A stretch of DNA of 64,000 bases, from contig CAINLR010000074.1 in NCBI GenBank assembly GCA_903850425.1, positions 1 through 64,000 of the forward strand. The letters run 5' to 3'. Position numbers and translations under genes: made by a program. The notes under the pieces are model-generated. The model ran no database searches, was not told the origin of the DNA, and saw only the letters and a program-made list of their open reading frames with translations. The stretch is from an uncultured Verrucomicrobia subdivision 3 bacterium. GTDB lineage: Bacteria > Verrucomicrobiota > Verrucomicrobiia > Limisphaerales > UBA11358. Below, piece after piece: positions 20,297-28,662 of this stretch; position 1 is the stretch's first letter, and each line of letters begins with the position of its first letter.

Positions 20297-20316
20297 GGAT
20301 GGTTAAATCAATTTTG

Positions 20317-20413
20317 AACCACGAAATACACGAAACACACGAAACAAATTATTACAATCGGTGGCGGTCATCTTGCAATTTTTTCTTTCGTGTCTTTCGT
20401 GTATTTCGTGGTT
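20317..20413. repeat. 28-bp inverted repeat between purE and can
   Basis: Arms at 20317-20344 and 20386-20413 match at 27 of 28 positions; the core is CCACGAAATACACGAAA. This sequence type is widely dispersed in bacterial genomes. It forms a long hairpin in the transcript of purE-can, so it could reduce read-through, but there is no U tract. Confidence 0.85.
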
Positions 20414-20421
20414 GAAAAAAC

Positions 20422-20919
20422 TCATTGCGCGAGCGTCTTGTTCTTGGCGCGCGATTCTTCCCGCAGACGCAGTTTGAAGTGTTTCAGTTCCGCTTGCAAA
20501 TGCGCGTCGCCGGTGGCCAGAATTTGCGCGGCGAGAATGCCGGCGTTGCGCCCGCCATTGATGGCCACGGTGGCGACCGGCACGCCGGGCGGCATCTGCA
20601 CCATGGACAACAGCGAGTCGAGCCCGTCGGTGGACTTGCCCAAAATCGGCACGCCGATGATGGGCAGCGTGGTGAATGCGGCCGTGACGCCCGCCAGATG
20701 CGCCGCGCCGCCCGCGCCGCAGATGATGACTTTCAAGCCACGCGTGATGGCGCTGGAGACATATTCCTCCAGCCCGTGCGGATCACGGTGGGCCGAAATC
20801 ACTTTGGCCTCGCACCCGACGCCGAATTCCTTCAAGGCCTCGGCGGCGGCCTTCATCACGGGCCAGTCCGAATCGCTGCCCATCAGGATGCCCACCAGCG
20901 GTGAATTGTGTTTGCTCAT
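20422..20919 (-). CDS. purE: N5-carboxyaminoimidazole ribonucleotide mutase
   Basis: Moves the carboxyl group of N5-CAIR to carbon 4 to give CAIR in purine synthesis. The protein is 165 residues, standard for class I PurE. It shows the phosphate and active-site motif [13 protein letters not shown] near the N-terminus, SAHRDP at residues 43-48 with the catalytic-loop His, and [12 protein letters not shown]. The tail [18 protein letters not shown] also fits. Class I normally needs PurK to supply N5-CAIR; no purK lies in the window. It is the first gene of the possible purE-can-glnS transcription unit. Confidence 0.97.
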   Translation of the reverse strand: MSKHNSPLVGILMGSDSDWPVMKAAAEALKEFGVGCEAKVISAHRDPHGLEEYVSSAITRGLKVIICGAGGAAHLAGVTAAFTTLPIIGVPILGKSTDGLDSLLSMVQMPPGVPVATVAINGGRNAGILAAQILATGDAHLQAELKHFKLRLREESRAKNKTLAQ

Positions 20920-21012
20920 GTAGTGAAAATAATTTTTTTCGCGCGGCAGAAATTAGCAACGCGACGCACTCGACGCAATGTCTTCATGCAAGCTGGGGTT
21001 GCCGCAGGCGAT

Positions 21013-21939
21013 TCAATAACGCAGGCGGAAAAATTGTTGCCGGTTCGTGGAAATCGGGACCGTGAGGACGCCCGGCGTGGCGTTCGTAATGAGTATTTTC
21101 CACACGGCATTATTGAGGTTGGTCGTCGTTTCCAACGCGGGAACGACGCTGCCACCTGGGATGTTGATGAGAACATTGGTGGTTTGCCGCGAAATTCCCA
21201 GCAAACCAAGGCTCACTTGGGTGGCCTGAACAAATTGGATGTCGGCCGTTCCGGTGGTCGCCGTCTGGGTGACAACGACACGATCCACCGTTTGGTTGGG
21301 CGTAAAAATGGTCAGGGGCTCATTCAGCGCGTCGCCCGAGCCAGTCAAGCTGCCGGTGCTGGGCGACCAAACCGGAAAACTGCCCAAGTTGGGATCCTGC
21401 GTGGAGCCCTCATAGTCACTCACACCCCAGTTGGTCGGCGACACCGGGTTGTAGGTATTGCCGCTTTTGACATAAGCTTGAATCCGATATTGCTCGCTGT
21501 TGTCACAATCAATCACGAGCAGGCGGTCGTTCGGGGTGAAACCCAGCGCAAAATCGAATTGCAAGGACGGAAAGTGGTCCGCATCCGTCTGAATGCATTC
21601 AATATCCCCGACAATGTCGTCGCCGGTTCCGTTGGTGAGCGTGCCGAGAAAATTCGTTAAATACGCCGGATTACCGTGACTGTAGGCACCGCCGAACGAA
21701 TCCACAAAATCTTGACCGACACTCCCGGCCAGCCGGGTGATCGTCACATCATTGCTGCCTTTGAAATCCGTGACGAAAGTGGTTTTCGCGGTCAAGGCAT
21801 CATACAAATCCTGGTTCGCTTGATTGACCAGATGAATGACCGGAATCGAAGGCACTTGGCTGAACGCAGTCAACGGCTGGATGGCCAGCCCGCCGACACA
21901 AATGAGCCACGGATAAATTTTGCAATGGACAAGGTTCAT
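21013..21939 (-). CDS. secreted protein with verrucomicrobial C-terminal module, unknown function
   Basis: The protein is 308 residues with a signal peptide (YPWLICVGGLAIQPL, cut near AFS-QVP). The central part is beta-rich (LQFDFALGFTPNDRLLVIDCDN, WGVSDYEGSTQDPN). The last 60 residues (VVPALETTTNLNNAVWKIL to QQFFRLRY) match the terminal module seen in the sedolisin, LamG and end-of-window proteins. No enzyme motif is visible. It is probably exported and is transcribed alone. The start ATG has no strong ribosome site. Confidence 0.8.
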   Translation of the reverse strand: MNLVHCKIYPWLICVGGLAIQPLTAFSQVPSIPVIHLVNQANQDLYDALTAKTTFVTDFKGSNDVTITRLAGSVGQDFVDSFGGAYSHGNPAYLTNFLGTLTNGTGDDIVGDIECIQTDADHFPSLQFDFALGFTPNDRLLVIDCDNSEQYRIQAYVKSGNTYNPVSPTNWGVSDYEGSTQDPNLGSFPVWSPSTGSLTGSGDALNEPLTIFTPNQTVDRVVVTQTATTGTADIQFVQATQVSLGLLGISRQTTNVLINIPGGSVVPALETTTNLNNAVWKILITNATPGVLTVPISTNRQQFFRLRY

Positions 21940-22436
21940 GCAGCCGTTCGCTTAGGTTTTAAGCAGCCGGCGCCCTCGTGGTGAAAGACCCCGGAATAGA
22001 TTTGGTTTTCTTGTCCGCGATTTTCCAGCCGCCGAAGCGAGGCCGCCTTGGTTTGGTATGGTTTAATGATTGCCAAGGCACATTCATGCTCATGTCGATG
22101 ACAAAAAAATTGTCTGATAAGTCGCTCTTAAACTCAACTTCTATTTCACTATTCCTAAAAAGAACCGTGGGCGCCGGACTATTCCAAGCGCGAATCGCTG
22201 CGAAGTTGCTGCGGCCGGTCCGCGACACCGCCACGGTCCGGGGCTGTGGGCAGACGCGCAACCATCTTGAGGCCAGGAAAGCGGCTCAAACATTTAACTC
22301 CAAATTCCCACCGCCAAGTTCCCGAGCAGCTTTAAGTTCCAAGCCTCAATCAAGCCGGCGCCCAATTATTGGCGTTCGATGTTTGGAAATTCTCTGGCGC
22401 TTGGAAGTTGGAACTTGGCAAAATGCACTGCGTGGC
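21940..22436. other. intergenic with a degenerate inverted repeat
   Basis: About 500 bases between divergent genes. A plus-strand open frame continues into the MFS gene, but it lacks membrane segments and is repeat-derived. The part 22293-22420 holds an inverted repeat of the type AAGTTCCAAGC paired with GCTTGGAAGTTGGAACTT, related to repeats at 43041 and 55750. Promoters for both flanking genes must lie here but are not obvious. Confidence 0.5.
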
Positions 22437-23675
22437 ATGAATTGCTGGCAAAACCTTTCCGAGTTCCTCGCGCTGCGGCGCAACACCTCGCTGCTGCTCG
22501 TGGCGCTGGTGCTTGCGGGCACCGGTGAGAAATTGTGGCTCGGCTACGCGCCCAAATACATCGAGGTGCTGGCGCACGGCGTCCTGTCGGCGGCCCAAGT
22601 TATTCTAGTCATCGGCCTCTTTGACGCGCTGCAAACTTTTCTCGGTGCCATCTACGCGTATCCGGGCGGTTGGCTGACCGATCATTGGGGCCAACGCCGT
22701 GCGCTGCTGCTATTCAGTTTGATTTCCGTGGCCGGATACGTTTTGGTTTTGTGCTGGCAACACTGGCTCGCATTGCTGCTCGGCTCATTTTTATTTCTGG
22801 CGTGGAGCGCACTGTCTTTGCCCGCGACCTTGAGCGTCATCGCCACGTCGCTGCAAAGCAACCGGCACACGATGGGCGTGGGCGTGCAATCCATGATCCG
22901 CCGCGTGCCCATGATGCTCGGTCCGCTTCTGGGCGGTTGGCTGCTCACGCGCTTCGGCTGGACGGACGGCGTGCGTTACGCGCTCGCGCTCTGCATCGGC
23001 ATGAGCCTGCTGACCCTGGCGTTTCAGTGGTTCATGTTCGAGCCGGACGCTGGTAGGGCTGACCTGCCGGTCAGCCAGGTGACGCAGCAACGTCGCCCTA
23101 CCGATTCATTTCTTGGCATCGTCAAATCCTTCACGCCCGCGCTGCGCGAACTGCTCGTCAGTGACATTCTGATCCGCTTTTGCGAGCGCATTCCGTATGC
23201 GTTCATCATCTTGTGGGCGATGGATGCCGGCGGCGTGACGGCGCAGCAATTCGGTTATCTCGTCACGTTCGAAATGGTCACGGCGATGTTCTGCTACATC
23301 CCCGTTGCACATCTCGCGGACAAATACGGCCGCCGCCCGTTCGTGCTCATCACGTTCGTTTTCTTCACGCTGTTCCCGCTGACGCTGCTGTTCGCGCACG
23401 ATTTCAAATGGCTCGCACTGGCGTTCGTCGTGCGCGGGCTGAAGGAATTCGGCGAACCGGCGCGCAAGGCGCTCATCATCGGCGAGGCCGCGCCGGAACT
23501 GCGCGCGCGGACTTACGGCGCGTATTATCTGATCCGCGATTGCACGGTGACGAGCGGTTCCTTTCTCGGCGCGTGGCTGTGGAGCATGAGTCCGGCGGCG
23601 AACTTTATCGGCGCCGCCCTCTGCGGCGCACTGGGGACGATTTGGTTCTGGTGGTTTATTTACCGAAAAAAATGA
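22437..23675 (+). CDS. MFS transporter
   Basis: A 412-residue integral membrane carrier of the major facilitator superfamily with 12 predicted helices. The cytoplasmic loop motif between helices 2 and 3 is GGWLTDHWGQRRAL (GxLaDrxGxr type) and a second copy between helices 8 and 9 is HLADKYGRRPFVL. The substrate cannot be read from the sequence. I start at MNCWQNLSEF because the 153 codons before it lack membrane segments and cover a repeat. The central loop between helices 6 and 7 holds a 17-codon palindromic insertion (AGRADLPVSQVTQQRRP region), described separately. The next gene follows 76 bases downstream on the same strand, so co-transcription with the Tat-exported isomerase is possible. 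Confidence 0.88.
   Translation: MNCWQNLSEFLALRRNTSLLLVALVLAGTGEKLWLGYAPKYIEVLAHGVLSAAQVILVIGLFDALQTFLGAIYAYPGGWLTDHWGQRRALLLFSLISVAGYVLVLCWQHWLALLLGSFLFLAWSALSLPATLSVIATSLQSNRHTMGVGVQSMIRRVPMMLGPLLGGWLLTRFGWTDGVRYALALCIGMSLLTLAFQWFMFEPDAGRADLPVSQVTQQRRPTDSFLGIVKSFTPALRELLVSDILIRFCERIPYAFIILWAMDAGGVTAQQFGYLVTFEMVTAMFCYIPVAHLADKYGRRPFVLITFVFFTLFPLTLLFAHDFKWLALAFVVRGLKEFGEPARKALIIGEAAPELRARTYGAYYLIRDCTVTSGSFLGAWLWSMSPAANFIGAALCGALGTIWFWWFIYRKK
23052..23102. repeat. palindromic element inside the MFS gene
   Basis: A 51-base compound palindrome. The outer arms are GGTAGGGC and GCCCTACC, and an inner perfect hairpin is GGCTGACC-TGCC-GGTCAGCC. The length is 17 codons, so the frame is kept. It encodes the central cytoplasmic loop, the part of an MFS carrier most tolerant of insertions. 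Confidence 0.8.
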
Positions 23676-23751
23676 TGGCGCTGAGAAGGCATTGGCCTGT
23701 AACTTTCCCCAACATTTCCCGTCCAGCTTTGAACATGCACGCACCAGAATT

Positions 23752-24627
23752 ATGACTCGCCGCAACTTCATCAAGTCCGCCGCGCTGGCCGCCGCCGCCA
23801 CGCCGTTGCTCTCCAAGACCGCCCGCGCTCAGGTAACGACGCCCGCCAACCTCAAGGGCAACATCCACCACAGCGCGTGCCGCTGGTGCTATGGCAAAGT
23901 GAAACTGGAAGACCTGTGCGCCGCCGGCAAGGAGATGGGTCTGGTTGCCGTGGACCTGCTCAATCCGTCCGAGTTCGAGACGGTCAAGAAATACGGCCTC
24001 GTCTGCTCGATGGTTTCCAATCCAACGATTGACGGCCTTGGTGGCATCACCAAAGCGTGGAACCGGGTCGAGCATCACGACAAACTGGTGCCGGCCTACG
24101 AGCAGCGGCTCAAGGAAACGGCCGACGCAGGTTACGAACGCTTGATTTGTTTCTCCGGAAATCGGGACGGACTGGATGATCAAAAAGGTTTGGAAAATTG
24201 CGCCGCGGGTTTGAAAAAGATTTTGCCGCTGGCGGAAAAACTGAAGGTGACGCTGTGCATGGAGCTGTTAAACAGCAAGCGCAACCACAAGGATTACCAG
24301 TGCGACCATGTGGCGTGGGGCGCGGATTTGGTGAAGCGGCTCAGCTCCGAGCGCTTCAAGCTGCTCTACGACATCTATCACATGCAGATCATGGACGGCG
24401 ATGTCTGCGACACGATCAAGGAGAACCACCAATCCTTCGACCACTACCACACCGGCGGCGTGCCGGGCCGCGCGGAAATTGACGAGACGCAGGAACTGAA
24501 TTGGCCGCGCATCATGCAGGCCATTCTGGCGACCGGCTTCAAGGGCTACGTCGCGCAGGAATTTGTTCCCAAACGTCCCGACGCGCTGGCCTCCCTGCGA
24601 CAGGCGGTGAAAATCTGCGACGTGTGA
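23752..24627 (+). CDS. Tat-exported TIM-barrel sugar isomerase, hydroxypyruvate isomerase-like
   Basis: The protein is 291 residues. MTRRNFIKSAALAAAATPLLS is a twin-arginine signal with an ARA-Q cut site, so the folded enzyme is exported. The rest is the AP-endonuclease-2/xylose isomerase-like TIM barrel. Probable metal ligands are Glu in CMELLNSK, Asp in LLYDIYHMQ, His in HYHTGGVPGR and the final Glu in VAQEFVPK. This pattern matches the hydroxypyruvate isomerase (Hyi) branch. Family members isomerise or epimerise small sugars; the true substrate is unknown. The start is fixed by the Tat motif. It is followed by a repeat and then a Tat-exported oxidoreductase, a pairing common in Verrucomicrobia and Planctomycetes sugar loci. 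Confidence 0.88.
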   Translation: MTRRNFIKSAALAAAATPLLSKTARAQVTTPANLKGNIHHSACRWCYGKVKLEDLCAAGKEMGLVAVDLLNPSEFETVKKYGLVCSMVSNPTIDGLGGITKAWNRVEHHDKLVPAYEQRLKETADAGYERLICFSGNRDGLDDQKGLENCAAGLKKILPLAEKLKVTLCMELLNSKRNHKDYQCDHVAWGADLVKRLSSERFKLLYDIYHMQIMDGDVCDTIKENHQSFDHYHTGGVPGRAEIDETQELNWPRIMQAILATGFKGYVAQEFVPKRPDALASLRQAVKICDV

Positions 24628-24896
24628 CGATTGAATCTCGCATCAGTGAGCACCCCAAGTGAGCAACCCAATTTCATTAACACCGGGCTTTAGCCCGGTG
24701 ATGGCCGGCCAAGCGGGTCAAAACCGTTTCAACGGTTTCTCCGGCGCCGACAAGCCGTTGAAACCGCTCGCCCATCGTGACACCCGCACCACCCGGCTGA
24801 AGCCAGGTGTTAATGAGAGCACCTATTGGCCGCCCGTTTTTGAGAACCTTAAAAAGCAACATGCCCGTTAATTTATAACCTTAACCAACCACCATT
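24628..24896. other. short spacer dominated by a REP-like element
   Basis: About 270 bases between two plus-strand genes. Most of it is the family B element; the last 80 bases are AT-richer and precede the start of the oxidoreductase gene (AACCAACCACCATT before ATG). Confidence 0.6.
24676..24814. repeat. composite REP-like element, family B copy 2
   Basis: A 139-base element with 25-base ends (24676-24700 and 24790-24814) that are inverted copies with a few differences. The left end contains CACCGGGCTTTAGCCCGGTG, identical to the copy at 13528, and the interior again holds a nested pair, AAACCGTTTCAACGGTTT and AAGCCGTTGAAACCG. The common plan in both copies shows this is one mobile or expanding family. 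Confidence 0.88.
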
Positions 24897-26237
24897 ATGA
24901 ACCGCCGAAAATTCCTCAAATCCACCAGCCTCGCCGCCGCCGTCGCGCCGCTCGTCGTGACCAATTTCAAATTGTTCGGAGCGGAGACGCCGAGCAACAA
25001 ACTCAACCTGGCGCTGGTCGGCACCTGGGGCCGGGGCGAAGCCCATTTTGATTCGCTCGCCACGCAAAACGTCGTCGCGCTTTGCGACATCAACGAGGAC
25101 CATCTGGCGTTTGGCCTGAAAAAATTTCCGGGCGCGAAGACTTATGTGGACTGGCGGAAGATGCTCGATGACCACCAAACACTGGGGCTCGACGGCGTGG
25201 TCATCTGTTCGCTGGATCACACGCACGCCTTCGTCTCAAACTGGGCGCTGAACCGCGGGCTGCATGTCTATTGCGAAAAACCGCTCGCCAACACGGTGGA
25301 GGAGGCGCGGGTGGTGCAGGCCAATTACCAATCCAAGAAGAACAAGCTCGCCACGCAGGTGGGCACGCAACGCCACGCCTTCCAAAATTTCAATCGCATC
25401 CGCGAACTCATTCGCGACGGCGCCATCGGCGAACTCTCGCTCGCCTACGCCTGGGGCAACCGCCAACTCCGCCGGCCCGGCTATCTGCCTGCGGCGGGCG
25501 AGCCGCCATCCACGTTGCACTATGATCTCTGGCTGGGGCCGGCACCGTATCATCCTTACAACCCCGGCTATTTCTCCGGCGGCTCCGGCATGAATTGTTT
25601 GCAATGGAACATGTATTGGGATTTCGGCAACGGCCAGGTCGGCGACATGGGCAGCCACACGATGGACCTCGTTTGGAACGCCGTTGATGCCGGCGTGCCG
25701 ACGGCTGCCGAGGGCAAGGGCGAGGCATTCAATCCCGATGTCAGCCCGGTGACGCTGGAAACGCATTTTGATCATCCGGCGAATTCCTGGCGCGGCCCCA
25801 TCCGCGTGGGCTGGTATCAGGGCGGCGCGATGCCCAATTCACCCAAGAGCTACCTTGACCTTAACAAAATTGACCACGGCGCGATGTTCAAAGGCTCGAA
25901 AGGATTCATCGTCGCGGATTTCACGTCGCGGATTCTTCTGCCATTTGGCGACGACTCGGATTTGACCTACTACAAACCGCGTCCGAAGAACGAAGTGCTG
26001 CCGGCGCTCGGCCATTTCCAAAAAGAGTGGTTCGATGCCTGCCGAGGAAATTTGAAGACTTCCTGCGACTTCAATTATTCCGGCACGATGATCGAACAGA
26101 TGCTGCTGGGTCTCGTCGCCTATCGCGTTGGCAAGAAAATCGAATACGACGGGGCCACCGGGCGCGTGACCAATTCGCCCGAAGCCAACGCCCTGTTGAG
26201 CCGCAAATATCGCGAGGGCTGGACGTTGAACGGGTAA
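24897..26237 (+). CDS. Tat-exported Gfo/Idh/MocA family oxidoreductase
   Basis: The protein is 446 residues. It opens with a Tat signal, NRRKFLKSTSLAAAVAPL. The Rossmann domain begins at LNLALVGTWGRGEAH (residues 37-50), a GxxGxG-type dinucleotide loop. The EKP motif with its catalytic-pocket Lys is at residues 127-129 (YCEKPLA). The C-terminal alpha/beta domain includes GDMGSHTMDLVWNAV, typical of the family. Members act on sugars, inositols or related alcohols with NAD(P), which may be pre-bound before Tat export. The substrate is unknown. It probably works with the preceding isomerase on a carbohydrate derivative outside the cytoplasm. Confidence 0.92.
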   Translation: MNRRKFLKSTSLAAAVAPLVVTNFKLFGAETPSNKLNLALVGTWGRGEAHFDSLATQNVVALCDINEDHLAFGLKKFPGAKTYVDWRKMLDDHQTLGLDGVVICSLDHTHAFVSNWALNRGLHVYCEKPLANTVEEARVVQANYQSKKNKLATQVGTQRHAFQNFNRIRELIRDGAIGELSLAYAWGNRQLRRPGYLPAAGEPPSTLHYDLWLGPAPYHPYNPGYFSGGSGMNCLQWNMYWDFGNGQVGDMGSHTMDLVWNAVDAGVPTAAEGKGEAFNPDVSPVTLETHFDHPANSWRGPIRVGWYQGGAMPNSPKSYLDLNKIDHGAMFKGSKGFIVADFTSRILLPFGDDSDLTYYKPRPKNEVLPALGHFQKEWFDACRGNLKTSCDFNYSGTMIEQMLLGLVAYRVGKKIEYDGATGRVTNSPEANALLSRKYREGWTLNG

Positions 26238-26319
26238 ATTGCCGTTGCGGTTTCGAGCCGACCTGCTCCGGATTGTTCACTCAATCCGGGGTGGAATTTA
26301 GTGCAAATCTGCGTCTTTC

Positions 26320-26928
26320 ATGGCAGAATCTTCGGTGATGACGACGGCCAACAAAATCACGATTCTGCGCATCCTGCTGATTCCGGTCTTCGTCGTCGAG
26401 ACGATTTATTACGTCGAAACAGGCAACGAAGTCCACCGCTTGGTGGCGATTCTTTCGTTCGCGGTCACGGCGATTCTGGATGGCGTGGACGGTTATATCG
26501 CGCGGCATTACCACCAGATCAGCGAACTGGGCAAGATCCTCGACCCGCTCGCCGACAAATTGCTGCTCGTCTCCGCCGTGGTGGTGTTGAGCTTCGACCA
26601 CGCGCCGCGTCTCGGTCAGATTCCGCTCTGGCTCACCGGCACGATCATCGGCCGCGATCTGGTGATTTTGATTGGCTTCTTTGTTGTCCGGTTGACCGTC
26701 GGCAATGTCACGGTCCATCCTCGCGTGACGGGAAAAATCGCCACGGTTTTTCAGATGGTCGCCGTCGTCTGGATTTTGCTGCGCTGGGATTTCCTTGTCA
26801 GTGCGCGTTGCTTGGAATTATGGGTTCTGGGCGCGGGATTGTTCACTGCTGCGTCCGGTTTTCTCTACGTCTGGGACGGCATGAAACAACTGGGCACCCA
26901 TCCGTCCAGTCTGCCGTCGGCAAAATAG
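26320..26928 (+). CDS. pgsA: CDP-alcohol phosphatidyltransferase, PgsA-like
   Basis: The protein is 202 residues, a normal length. It carries the family motif D-G-x2-A-R-x8-G-x3-D-x3-D: DGVDGYIARHYHQIS, then ELGKILDPLAD, at about residues 48-75. Several hydrophobic helices follow, as in membrane-embedded CDP-alcohol phosphotransferases. The best match is CDP-diacylglycerol-glycerol-3-phosphate 3-phosphatidyltransferase, which makes phosphatidylglycerol phosphate. A second ATG six codons in (MTTANKITILRIL) could be the true start, since TANKITILRI is the usual N-terminus. The gene starts 80 bases after the oxidoreductase. Confidence 0.87.
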   Translation: MAESSVMTTANKITILRILLIPVFVVETIYYVETGNEVHRLVAILSFAVTAILDGVDGYIARHYHQISELGKILDPLADKLLLVSAVVVLSFDHAPRLGQIPLWLTGTIIGRDLVILIGFFVVRLTVGNVTVHPRVTGKIATVFQMVAVVWILLRWDFLVSARCLELWVLGAGLFTAASGFLYVWDGMKQLGTHPSSLPSAK

Positions 26929-27013
26929 ATCTTCGAACTGGCGGTGCCGCGGCGCTCCGAAGATAATTTTATTTCCTAACGGCGGCATCCGCGTAATCTG
27001 CGCTTAGTTTTTT

Positions 27014-27487
27014 ATGGCAAAAGCAATTGAACTCAAGCTGAAGGTCGGCGACGTCGCCCCCAAATTCTCTGCGGCGACCAGCGGCGGCGGCAAAATCTCC
27101 CTCGCCGATTTCAAGGGCCAGAACGTCATTCTCTATTTTTATCCCCGCGATGACACGCCGGGTTGCACCAAGGAAGCCTGCGCCTTCCGCGATCATTTCG
27201 CGGACTTCCAGAAAAAAGGCGCGATCATCTTTGGCGTCAGCACAGACACGGTGAAGTCGCACGACAAATTTGTGACCAAGTTCAAACTGCCGTTCACGCT
27301 GCTGGCGGATGAAGCCAAGACAATTGTCGAGGCCTACGGCGTGTGGGGCGAGAAAAGTTTCATGGGCCGGAAATATCTTGGTATCTATCGCGTCACGTTT
27401 CTCATCGGGCCGGACGGCAAAATCAAAAACATATGGCCGTTGGTGAAGCCCGAGGAACACGCGGCGGAAGTGCTGGCGGCGCTGTGA
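27014..27487 (+). CDS. bcp: peroxiredoxin, BCP type
   Basis: The protein is 157 residues. It reduces hydroperoxides in the cytoplasm. The active site is YPRDDTPGCTKEACAFRD: the peroxidatic Cys is in PGC and a second Cys lies five residues on, the spacing of the atypical two-Cys BCP/PrxQ class. The thioredoxin fold is complete (VGDVAPKFS at the start, FLIGPDGKI near the end). It is followed by a 550-base spacer and a second peroxiredoxin. Confidence 0.95.
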   Translation: MAKAIELKLKVGDVAPKFSAATSGGGKISLADFKGQNVILYFYPRDDTPGCTKEACAFRDHFADFQKKGAIIFGVSTDTVKSHDKFVTKFKLPFTLLADEAKTIVEAYGVWGEKSFMGRKYLGIYRVTFLIGPDGKIKNIWPLVKPEEHAAEVLAAL

Positions 27488-28034
27488 CTCAAGGCCACCC
27501 GACTGATTCAGGCCGGGGGCAAATCTCGGCCCGGGGACGGTTGGCAATAATTGCTAAGTATTCGCCCGAATAGGGTTAGAGTAAACTTCAGCCGGGTTCG
27601 ATAGTTTGGCCATGATTCTTGGCTGCAAGACTTCAGAAAAATCCGCTGCTCGCTCGGCGACGGCGCGCTTTGACCACGAGTCAGCCGGGGGCGACCAGGG
27701 GAGTTGGCTGGACCGGGTCACCGCGCAGCTCTGCGAGGCTTTTACCTGGCACATTCCTGCGGGCTATCAGGACGAAACCGGTTTCCACTGCTGCGATAAC
27801 GGCGCGATGGAAAACAACCGCTCCGTGACCTCGGATTCAGGAAACCAGATTTCCCCATGACCCAATTTTGATCCGGGCGCACAGTCGTTTCTTCAGTGGA
27901 CACCCTCTGTCCCGCCTCCTTGGCGGCTGTGGCCCGGATCGGATTTCTCAAGAAATCCTCGTTTGACAGGTGCGGAGCGAAGGCGGAGAATCCCGGGTTG
28001 GCAATTTTAACCAAACACAAATAATAAAAAGATT
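27488..28034. other. intergenic, no supported gene
   Basis: About 550 bases. Short plus-strand frames of 69-84 codons exist around 27606, but they overlap in different frames and lack a motif or ribosome site. The region just before the next gene ends AACCAAACACAAATAATAAAAAGATT before ATG when read in two parts, an A-rich leader. Confidence 0.4.
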
Positions 28035-28511
28035 ATGGCAATTCCTGTTGGCTCCAAAGCTCCCGACTTCACCCTCAAATCCAAATCCCCGGCGGATGTG
28101 GAGGTCAAATTAAGCAACAATTTCGGCAAGAAGAACACGGTTCTGCTGTTCTTCCCGCTCGCCTTCACCGGCGTTTGCACCGCGGAAATGTGCAGCCTCT
28201 CCGCGGGTCTCGACGCCTATGCCGGTCTCGGCGCGGACGTCATCGCCGTCAGCGTGGACAGTCCGTTCGCACAGGCCGCGTGGGCCGCGAAGGAAAAAAT
28301 CACCATCACGCTCGCCAGCGACCTGAACAAGACCGTGACCAAGGCCTACGACGTGGTGTTTCCGATGCTCGCCGGCGTGGGCGACACCTCGGCGCGCGCG
28401 GCGTTCGTCATTGATAAAGCCGGCGTCATCCAATACAGCGAACAAACGGCGACGCCAAAAGATTTGCCGAACTTTGAAGCCGTCAAGGCGACGCTGGCGA
28501 AATTGCAGTAA
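28035..28511 (+). CDS. peroxiredoxin, AhpC/TSA family (AhpE-like)
   Basis: The protein is 158 residues. The peroxidatic motif is PLAFTGVCTAEMC, in which the first Cys is catalytic; a second Cys lies five residues later but that is common by chance in this family. The N-terminus PVGSKAPDFTLKS and the segment VISVD-like VIAVSVDSP fit the one-Cys AhpE group. It removes peroxides in the cytoplasm. A strong terminator follows at once, so it is the end of its transcript. Confidence 0.92.
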   Translation: MAIPVGSKAPDFTLKSKSPADVEVKLSNNFGKKNTVLLFFPLAFTGVCTAEMCSLSAGLDAYAGLGADVIAVSVDSPFAQAAWAAKEKITITLASDLNKTVTKAYDVVFPMLAGVGDTSARAAFVIDKAGVIQYSEQTATPKDLPNFEAVKATLAKLQ

Positions 28512-28532
28512 GACTTCAAAAAAGTTTCCACC

Positions 28533-28567
28533 AAGAGCGAAAGGTTTTCCTTTCGCTCTTTTTATTT
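28533..28567 (+). terminator. Rho-independent terminator after the AhpE-like gene
   Basis: A perfect 12-bp stem, AAGAGCGAAAGG and CCTTTCGCTCTT, with a TTTT loop, is followed by TTTATTTG. It starts 22 bases after the stop codon. Confidence 0.95.
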
Positions 28568-28662
28568 GCTGCGAACTCCCCAATTGCTGGCAGCGCGCCC
28601 GACGCAAAGTATTTCAAAAATAATCTGTTACCTTTTCGATCTGGCGTCCATATATCAGTGAA

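Noticed and set aside
21978..22436. N-terminal extension of the MFS carrier by 153 residues
   Set aside because: No membrane helices, composition unlike the carrier, and it covers a degenerate repeat.
27606..27860. 84-codon plus-strand frame between the two peroxiredoxins
   Set aside because: Overlapped by another frame of similar length; no motif and no ribosome site.
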